From Rubellimicrobium roseum (lineage in GTDB: Bacteria > Pseudomonadota > Alphaproteobacteria > Rhodobacterales > Rhodobacteraceae): 40,003 nucleotides of DNA. Positions within the stretch are counted from its first letter, which is position 1, and each line of letters starts with the position of its first letter. Position numbers and translations under genes: made by a program. Shown one piece after another: positions 34,818-40,003 of the stretch. The stretch lies in NCBI RefSeq assembly GCF_006152145.1, contig NZ_VDFV01000036.1, positions 1 through 40,003 on the forward strand, in the 5' to 3' direction. The notes below the pieces were generated by a model. The model searched no databases and was not told the origin of the DNA. It was given only the letters and a program-made list of their open reading frames with translations.

Positions 34818-35663
34818 CTAAAAGGAGAGTGAGCGCCTGACTTCGGTCGCGATCGCCTCGAGAGGAACGTCTCGGGCCTCAGCCACGACAGCGTAGTCAA
34901 GCTTGAGGTCGCGCCAGTAGCCCACGACGCCGTCCACCAACGCCACGCCAGCGGTCTGGAACTCCTCGACGGGTTGATCGGCCGGATGCGGAGCGATCGT
35001 GACCGACAAGCGCTGCCCGGCTCGGTCCTCGTAAAGGAATTGGGCGAGCGGCCCCTCCTTGGTGCCGAGCAGTCGGGTGCCGACGAATTCAACGCCTAGG
35101 GGCTCGAGGTTGGGGATCACCAAGTTCTGCCCAAGCTTGGCCGAGACCCAGGCCAAGGCTTCCTCGCTCGCTGGGGCCGGGAACTCGACCGGCCGGATCG
35201 CGTCGACGGCGAAGACTTGGTGGGCGCCGACGGCCTCCTGAACGTAGCCCGGCAGCTCACCGACGCCTCCGGCCACGTACACGTGGCCGATCCAGCCTCC
35301 CGCCGCACTGCCGACCACGAGGAGCACGACAGCGGCCGCACGCATGGGCGCGAGCAACTGATCCCAGATCGGCGTGGCTGCACCGGTCGCCGTCGGCTCT
35401 CGCAGCACCCTCCGGAGCCGCTGGCTCAACTCGCGGGTCAGGGCCTCGGTCTGAAGGTTCGCCGGCTCGGTCGCCGGCAGGCGCGCGGCCTCGCGCAGGA
35501 GGTCCCGGTGGCTACGGTAAGCCTCGAACTCGGCAAGAGCCTCGGGTTCCGCAAGGAGGCGCATCTCCATCTCTGCGGCCTCCTCGGGCCCGAGCTCTCC
35601 GTCCAGGTAAGCGTTCAAGACAAGGTCCGCCTCGTCGATGTCCATCGAATGGGTCCTGTCCAT
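34818..35663 (-). CDS. Anti-sigma factor (ChrR/RsiW-like, membrane-anchored)
   Basis: This 281-residue protein has an N-terminal anti-sigma domain of the zinc-less type (DEADLVLNAYLDGELGPEEA, AEMEMRLLAEPEALAEFEAY). A single transmembrane helix lies near residues 115-138 (AAAVVLLVVGSAAGGWIGHV), and the C-terminal part is periplasmic. It would bind the ECF sigma factor encoded just upstream until an envelope signal releases it. ATG 35663 is preferred, with GGGAG upstream. A GTG at 35681 overlapping the sigma stop would add six residues. No His-x3-Cys-x2-Cys motif is present. Confidence 0.85.
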   Translation of the reverse strand: MDRTHSMDIDEADLVLNAYLDGELGPEEAAEMEMRLLAEPEALAEFEAYRSHRDLLREAARLPATEPANLQTEALTRELSQRLRRVLREPTATGAATPIWDQLLAPMRAAAVVLLVVGSAAGGWIGHVYVAGGVGELPGYVQEAVGAHQVFAVDAIRPVEFPAPASEEALAWVSAKLGQNLVIPNLEPLGVEFVGTRLLGTKEGPLAQFLYEDRAGQRLSVTIAPHPADQPVEEFQTAGVALVDGVVGYWRDLKLDYAVVAEARDVPLEAIATEVRRSLSF

Positions 35664-35677
35664 CGTCGTATGCTCCC

Positions 35678-36184
35678 TCACGCCACTAGCCGGATCTTCT
35701 TGGCGTTCGCTAACCCGTTCACAATTCGGCGCATCGCGGCCCGTCCCCGCCCCAGGCGAGACATGAAGGTGCCGATTGGCACGTCGAGCGAGGCTGCGGC
35801 GTCGGCATAGCTCATGTCCTGAAGCGCCACCAAGATGATCGGCTGACGCTGCTCCTCAGGTAGGGTATCGAGCGCACGCAGAGTCTGCTGGAGTTCAAGC
35901 CTCGCGTGCTGCCCGCCGTCGGCAGCCTCGGGCAGCACCAGCGTCGCTTCTCGCCTGACCTTCTGCTTGCGAAGCCCGCTGACGTGCAGGTTGTGCAGGA
36001 TGCGGAACAGCCAAACGCGCAGATCGCTTCCGGGCCGCCAGGTGTCGGCCGCGGCGATGGCTCGCACGAGGCACTCCTGCACGAGATCCTCGGCGTCTTC
36101 GCGGTTCCGAGTCAGTACCAGCGCATAGCGCCGCAAGCTCGCTACGTGCTCGGGCAACTGGTCCACGACGTCGGGCTTGGCCAT
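35678..36184 (-). CDS. ECF-type RNA polymerase sigma factor
   Basis: This 168-residue protein has sigma region 2 (HVASLRRYALVLTRNREDAE, DLVQECLVRAI, LRVWLFRILHNLH) and region 4 (LDTLPEEQRQPIILVALQDM, SYADAAASLDVPIGTFMSRL, GRGRAAMRRI). The length and lack of region 3 are typical of ECF factors. It directs a stress regulon with the anti-sigma encoded next to it. ATG 36184 has AGGAGG about ten bases upstream; a longer start at 36229 lacks support. It is divergent from the DUF2333 gene. Confidence 0.92.
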   Translation of the reverse strand: MAKPDVVDQLPEHVASLRRYALVLTRNREDAEDLVQECLVRAIAAADTWRPGSDLRVWLFRILHNLHVSGLRKQKVRREATLVLPEAADGGQHARLELQQTLRALDTLPEEQRQPIILVALQDMSYADAAASLDVPIGTFMSRLGRGRAAMRRIVNGLANAKKIRLVA

Positions 36185-36334
36185 CGGCTTGCTCCACCTC
36201 CTGGGCTTTCTCCGATCACATACGCGCACCGTGGCGCTTTCATCCCCGTGGCCCTGACATGGATGAAGAAGGCCGTTGGCGCGTTTGCAAGGGTGTGCGC
36301 CCTGCGTCCCTGAACCCTCCCGAGGTGAGACACC

Positions 36335-37351
36335 ATGACGCTTCCCATGGTCATCCAGTCAGTCGGCCCGGCCGAGCCGCCGCCCAGAGCCGCGCCAAGA
36401 CGCTACCTCCTCATGCCGCTGCGCTGGTGGTTTCGTGGCCGACCGGTTGCGGTGGCGCAGCGCACTCTTTTGCTTCTCGCCACGCTGGCGATGCTGTACT
36501 TCGGTCTCCTGGGCCTGCTCTCGCACCGGATCGACAACGACCCCGATTTCGTCGCGCCCGTCGCCGTCGAGGGTGGCAGCGCGGCGGTCGCCATGGCGGC
36601 CGGCCTAGTGGACCGCGAGGTCAATGTCCACGAATGGACGGTGAACGACCCCCTTGGTCCCGACGCCTTCCTCGACAACGCGATGAACTTCCAGCAGGGC
36701 ATCCTACGGGCCACGGCGCAGGTCTCGTTCCAGTTCTTCGACCAGATCGGCCGCGCCCGGGGATCCTCCAGCGCCGACCCCGACCTGGAGCGCGCGACGG
36801 GGCTCCTGCAGTTCCCCGGCGACGTGTGGATCTTCGACTTCCGCAAGACGTGGCTGCCCACCGTCTCCAGCGAAGCGCAGTACCGTGAGGCGGTGCGGGC
36901 GCTCCTCGCCTACGACGCGCGTGTGGCGGCCGGCCAAGCGGTCTTCGAACGGCGTGCCGACGCGCTCTCAGTCACGCTGGCGCGTGTCGCCGCTGACCTC
37001 GGCTCGCGCACGGCGATGATCGAGCGCGAGTACCAGCGCGCTGACGTCTCGTTCTTCGACACCCGCGTGGACGACGTCTTCTACCTCAACATGGGCATGG
37101 TCTACGCTTACTCGCTGATGCTTGAGGCACTGGGCGAGGACTTCGCGGGCGTCATCGAGGAGCGGGGGGTCAGCGCGTTGTGGGCGCAGGCCATGCAGAG
37201 CCTCGAGTATGCCGGACAACTGCAGCCTATGATCGTGATGAATGGCGCGGGTGAGGACAGCATCTTCGCCAACCACTTGGTGCTCCAGGGGTTCTACATG
37301 AAGCGGGCGATCCTCCAGCTCGAAGAGATCGTCCGGGTGCTTGCCGTGTAG
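36335..37351 (+). CDS. DUF2333 family protein
   Basis: This 338-residue protein has one N-terminal transmembrane helix (TLLLLATLAMLYFGLLGLL) and a large periplasmic part: VNVHEWTVNDPLGPDAFLDN, MNFQQGILRATAQVSFQFFD, LLQFPGDVWIFDFRKTW, ADDVFY-like RVDDVFYLNMGMVYAYSLML. These match the DUF2333 family, whose role is not established. CCCGAGGTGAGACACC precedes the ATG. Divergence from the ECF sigma gene suggests it may belong to that regulon, which is inference. Confidence 0.85.
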   Translation: MTLPMVIQSVGPAEPPPRAAPRRYLLMPLRWWFRGRPVAVAQRTLLLLATLAMLYFGLLGLLSHRIDNDPDFVAPVAVEGGSAAVAMAAGLVDREVNVHEWTVNDPLGPDAFLDNAMNFQQGILRATAQVSFQFFDQIGRARGSSSADPDLERATGLLQFPGDVWIFDFRKTWLPTVSSEAQYREAVRALLAYDARVAAGQAVFERRADALSVTLARVAADLGSRTAMIEREYQRADVSFFDTRVDDVFYLNMGMVYAYSLMLEALGEDFAGVIEERGVSALWAQAMQSLEYAGQLQPMIVMNGAGEDSIFANHLVLQGFYMKRAILQLEEIVRVLAV

Positions 37352-37421
37352 CGGCGCCCCAGTCGGGCACCCGCCCAGCGGGGCCCGGGCCTTGGCGCGC
37401 AAGGGAGGGCGCGTCACGGCC

Positions 37422-37454
37422 GGCCCGCGGTCCTGCCCGTCAGGTCCGCGGGCC
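37422..37454. terminator. Hairpin between convergent genes
   Basis: GGCCCGCGG (37422-37430) pairs perfectly with CCGCGGGCC (37446-37454) across a 15-base loop. It lies between the DUF2333 gene (plus strand) and lysR (minus strand), overlapping the last codons of lysR. There is no T-run on either side, so termination strength is uncertain; bidirectional use is plausible. Confidence 0.4.
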
Positions 37455-38318
37455 TCCATGCTCTAGCTCCCGGATGATGAAGTCTCGCAACCGCTCAGCC
37501 GTGAGAGCAAGCGTGGGGGCTGAGACCAACGCGATCTCCGTGTCCTTGAGCAACGGCAGGCCCAGGACCGCCTCATCAAGGATCGTCAGGTCCACGGGCA
37601 CCATGTCCTTGGGCAGCACCGTCACCCCCAGCCCTGCCCGTACGGCCGCGTGTGACCCGGCCAGCGAGCCGCAACTGTAGACCACCCGCCAAGGCCGCCC
37701 CTGCGCGTCGAGCGCCGCCGTCGCCCGTCCCCGGTAGACGCAGGGAATGGGCGAGCAGACCAAGGGCAGGGGCCCGCCGGTATCGACGACCGCCTTGTCC
37801 CCGGTGACCCAAACCAACTGCTCCCGCCAGACCCGCGTGCCCTCCAGGCCGAAGGTCGGTTCGCGCTTCACCAGCGCGATGTCCAGCCCGCCTGCGTCGA
37901 ACCGCGCGAGCAGATCCAGCGTCAGCTCGCAGGTAACCTCCAGCGCCACGCGCGGGTGCGCCCGCACGAAGCTCGACAGGAGCCGCGGCAGGCGCGTCGT
38001 GGCGAAGTCCTCGGGCGCGCCCAGGCGCACCACGCCCGACAGCTCGGGCTCTCGTGCCCGCGCGATCAGCTCCTCGTGGAGGCTCAAGATGCGCCGCGCC
38101 CGCCCAAGGATCAACTCGCCCTCGGGCGTCGGCTGCACTCGCCGCGAGCTGCGCTCGAGCAGCCGCACACCAAGGCACTCCTCCAGCCGCTTGATCTGGA
38201 GGGACACAGCCGACTGTCCACGTAGCAGCCGCCCCGCGGCCTGGCTGAAGCCGCCGCACTCCACCACCGCCACGAAGGCGCGCAGGAGCTCGGGATCGAC
38301 CGTCGAGGGAACCGCCAT
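37440..38318 (-). CDS. LysR-family transcriptional regulator
   Basis: The 292-residue protein has the N-terminal helix-turn-helix (LLRAFVAVVECGGFSQAAGR, GQSAVSLQIKRLEECLGVRL, LERSSRRVQPTPEGELIL) and a periplasmic-binding-like effector domain (ELSGVVRLGAPEDFATTRLP, SHAAVRAGLGVTVLPKDMVP). It is divergent from the isocitrate dehydrogenase gene with a 93-bp shared control region, the usual LysR layout. It may control that gene and itself. GGAG lies eight bases before the ATG. The effector is unknown. Confidence 0.93.
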   Translation of the reverse strand: MAVPSTVDPELLRAFVAVVECGGFSQAAGRLLRGQSAVSLQIKRLEECLGVRLLERSSRRVQPTPEGELILGRARRILSLHEELIARAREPELSGVVRLGAPEDFATTRLPRLLSSFVRAHPRVALEVTCELTLDLLARFDAGGLDIALVKREPTFGLEGTRVWREQLVWVTGDKAVVDTGGPLPLVCSPIPCVYRGRATAALDAQGRPWRVVYSCGSLAGSHAAVRAGLGVTVLPKDMVPVDLTILDEAVLGLPLLKDTEIALVSAPTLALTAERLRDFIIRELEHGGPRT

Positions 38319-38411
38319 CCATTGATCTCCGAAATCGTTGCTCTTTTCATTATCAATTTCGCCAATCTTGGTCGAGTCCCCAAGTCAAGCACGGCAACAG
38401 GGAGGCCAGCC
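38319..38411. promoter_or_regulatory. lysR-icd divergent control region
   Basis: The region is AT-rich for this window around 38331-38360. GAAAT (38331-38335) and ATTTC (38356-38360) form short inverted arms, and TTCATTATCAA lies between them. LysR proteins bind interrupted dyads in such regions. The arms are short, so this is only a candidate site. Confidence 0.3.
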
Positions 38412-39899
38412 ATGAACGTACAGCTTCACGATACCCGAGCGTTGACGGCGGACGGCGCCAACCGCGCAGCCCGCATCACGGTCGCCCGCGGCGACGGCAT
38501 CGGGCCCGAGATCATGAAGGCCAGCCTCCGGGTGCTCCAGGCCGCCGGCGCCCGACTCGATATCGAGGAGGTGGAACTCGGCGAGAAGGTCTACCTTGCC
38601 GGCCACAGTGCCGGGATCGAGCCTGGATCCTGGGACAGCCTGCGGCGCACGCGCGTCTTCTACAAGGCGCCCATCACGACACCCCAGGGGGGCGGCTTCA
38701 AGAGCCTGAACGTCACGGTGCGCAAGACGCTGGGCCTTTACGCCAACGTGCGACCCTGCGCCTCCTACGCACCGGCCATCGCCACGCGCCATCCCGGCAT
38801 GGACGTGGTCATCGTGCGCGAGAACGAGGAGGACCTCTACGCCGGCATCGAGCACCGCCAGACCGACGACGTCTACCAGTGCCTCAAGCTCATCTCGCGC
38901 CCCGGCTGCGAGAAGATCGTCCGCTACGCCTTCGACTATGCGCGCGCGCACGGCCGCAAGAAGGTCACCTGCTTCACCAAGGACAACATCATGAAGCTGA
39001 CCGACGGCCTGTTCCACAAGGTCTTCGACGAGGTGGCGGCCGAATACCCCGACATCGCGAACGAGCACTGGATCGTGGACATCGGCGCGGCCAAGCTCGC
39101 CGACAGCCCCGAGGCCTTCGACGTGGTGGTGATGCCCAACCTTTACGGCGACATCCTGTCGGACGTGGCGGCGCAGATCACGGGCAGCGTGGGCCTGGGC
39201 GCCTCGGCCAACATCGGCGAGCACGTGGCCATGTTCGAGGCGATCCACGGCTCGGCCCCGCGGCATGCGGGGATGGACACGGCGAACCCTTCGGGCCTCC
39301 TGCTCGCGGGCGTGATGATGATGGTCCATGTGGGCCAGCCCGAGGTGGCCGAGCGCGTCCACAACGCCTGGCTCCGTACGGTCGAGGAGGGGCTCCACAC
39401 CAAGGACATCTTCCGCGAGGGCGCCTCGCGCGAGAGGCTCGGCACCCAGGCCTTCGCCGACGCGGTGATCGCGCGGCTCGGTCAGATGCCGCAGGTGCTC
39501 AGGCCCGTGTCCTACGTGGGCAACCCGCCGGTCCCGGCGCGCGCGCCGTCGCCGCGCAAGCCCACCGAGAAGGTGCTCGTGGGCGTGGACGTGTTCGTCC
39601 ACTCGACCCAAGGTGTGGATGCGCTGGCCGCCAAGATGCAAGGCGCGGCTAACGGGCGCTACGAACTCTCGATGATCACCAACCGCGGCGTCAAGGTCTG
39701 GCCCGGCGGCCTGCCCGAAACCTTCTGCACCGACCACTGGCGCTGCCGCTTCCTGGCCAAAGGGGGGGCGCAGTTCAACAAGCCTATGGTGCTCGAGCTC
39801 CTGGGCCGCGTCCACCACGCCGGAGTGGACTTCATCAAGACCGAGCACCTCTACAGCTTCGACGGCGTGCCTGGCTACTCGCTCGGCCAGGGGCAGTGA
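38412..39899 (+). CDS. icd: NADP-dependent isocitrate dehydrogenase (Thermus/Rickettsia type)
   Basis: The 495-residue enzyme has the decarboxylating-dehydrogenase features ITVARGDGIGPEIMKASLRV, the substrate loop FKSLNVTVRKTLGLYANVRP, and MDVVIVRENEEDLYAGIEHR. KKVTCFTKDNIMKLTDGLFH, MPNLYGDILSDVAAQITGSV and FEAIHGSAPRHAGMDTANPS complete the core. The extra C-terminal domain from about residue 385 (KVLVGVDVFVHSTQGVDALA, LSMITNRGVKVWPGGLPETF) is typical of the Thermus-type enzyme. It oxidises isocitrate to 2-oxoglutarate in the TCA cycle. GGAGG precedes ATG 38412. The NADP preference is by family and was not tested here. Nothing else is seen to the window end. Confidence 0.92.
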   Translation: MNVQLHDTRALTADGANRAARITVARGDGIGPEIMKASLRVLQAAGARLDIEEVELGEKVYLAGHSAGIEPGSWDSLRRTRVFYKAPITTPQGGGFKSLNVTVRKTLGLYANVRPCASYAPAIATRHPGMDVVIVRENEEDLYAGIEHRQTDDVYQCLKLISRPGCEKIVRYAFDYARAHGRKKVTCFTKDNIMKLTDGLFHKVFDEVAAEYPDIANEHWIVDIGAAKLADSPEAFDVVVMPNLYGDILSDVAAQITGSVGLGASANIGEHVAMFEAIHGSAPRHAGMDTANPSGLLLAGVMMMVHVGQPEVAERVHNAWLRTVEEGLHTKDIFREGASRERLGTQAFADAVIARLGQMPQVLRPVSYVGNPPVPARAPSPRKPTEKVLVGVDVFVHSTQGVDALAAKMQGAANGRYELSMITNRGVKVWPGGLPETFCTDHWRCRFLAKGGAQFNKPMVLELLGRVHHAGVDFIKTEHLYSFDGVPGYSLGQGQ

Positions 39900-40003
39900 A
39901 CGCTCCAAGGCGGCAACGGGCGCCGGTTCAGGGGCTCCGTTGCAAACTCTGACCGAGGACAGGCTGGGGTAAGCGGCTGGCTCGCGGCCGATTAGCAGAG
40001 CCC

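Noticed and set aside
38385-39908. Minus-strand open frame (507 codons)
   Set aside because: Antisense shadow of isocitrate dehydrogenase; His/Val/Asp-rich artefact of codon bias.

Overview
The window is high-GC DNA of an alphaproteobacterial type, most like Rhodobacterales. The evidence is a RepC-family replication initiator, a DUF736 protein, a cyanide-insensitive CydAB oxidase, a Thermus-type NADP isocitrate dehydrogenase and pervasive ATGA/GTGA gene overlaps. RepC, ArdC, DUF736 and an HNH protein suggest a plasmid or chromid, or a plasmid-derived segment; genus-level assignment is not possible from the sequence alone.

Layout. (1) 1-70: paired direct repeats that look like the end of an insertion sequence lying outside the window. 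(2) 78-6462: a defence-type island, visibly less GC-rich than the rest, bounded by two near-identical 20-bp sites (78-97 and 6443-6462). It holds a zeta-toxin pair, a DEDDh exonuclease-BRCT protein and a WYL regulator on the minus strand. Divergent from the regulator is a tight four-gene operon encoding a ubiquitin-like protein, an E2-like/CEHH protein, a JAB peptidase and a ThiF/E1 enzyme. This is the best candidate for a little-described system. (3) 6630-14487: plasmid backbone with a HigB/HigA-type toxin-antitoxin pair, a DUF1778 remnant, DUF736, HNH, RepC, a truncated H-NS-like protein, ArdC and two unknown proteins. (4) 14775-15131: a broken rifampin ADP-ribosyltransferase (arr) gene. (5) 15132-39899: an energy, ion and stress region. 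It contains cydAB with a small membrane protein, a Na+/Ca2+ exchanger, an eight-gene Mrp-type antiporter operon (E-F-G-B-C-D-D-D, no separate MrpA), a frameshifted universal stress protein, and an acyltransferase/acyl-ACP synthetase translationally coupled to a Ca2+-type P-ATPase. It continues with duplicated small membrane proteins, an ECF sigma/anti-sigma pair, a DUF2333 protein, a LysR regulator and isocitrate dehydrogenase.

The most striking unexplained signal is a roughly 45-nt element present three times: upstream of cydA, in the exchanger/Mrp intergenic region, and upstream of the acyltransferase-ATPase operon. Its flanks are identical in all three copies, while a central 6-bp stem changes in both arms so that pairing is kept. 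That pattern indicates a structured cis-regulatory RNA or a structured intergenic repeat.

Functionally the right half looks like an adaptation module for respiration under poor conditions, Na+/H+ and Ca2+ homeostasis, and membrane lipid repair. The left half looks like mobile accessory DNA with defence and plasmid-maintenance functions.
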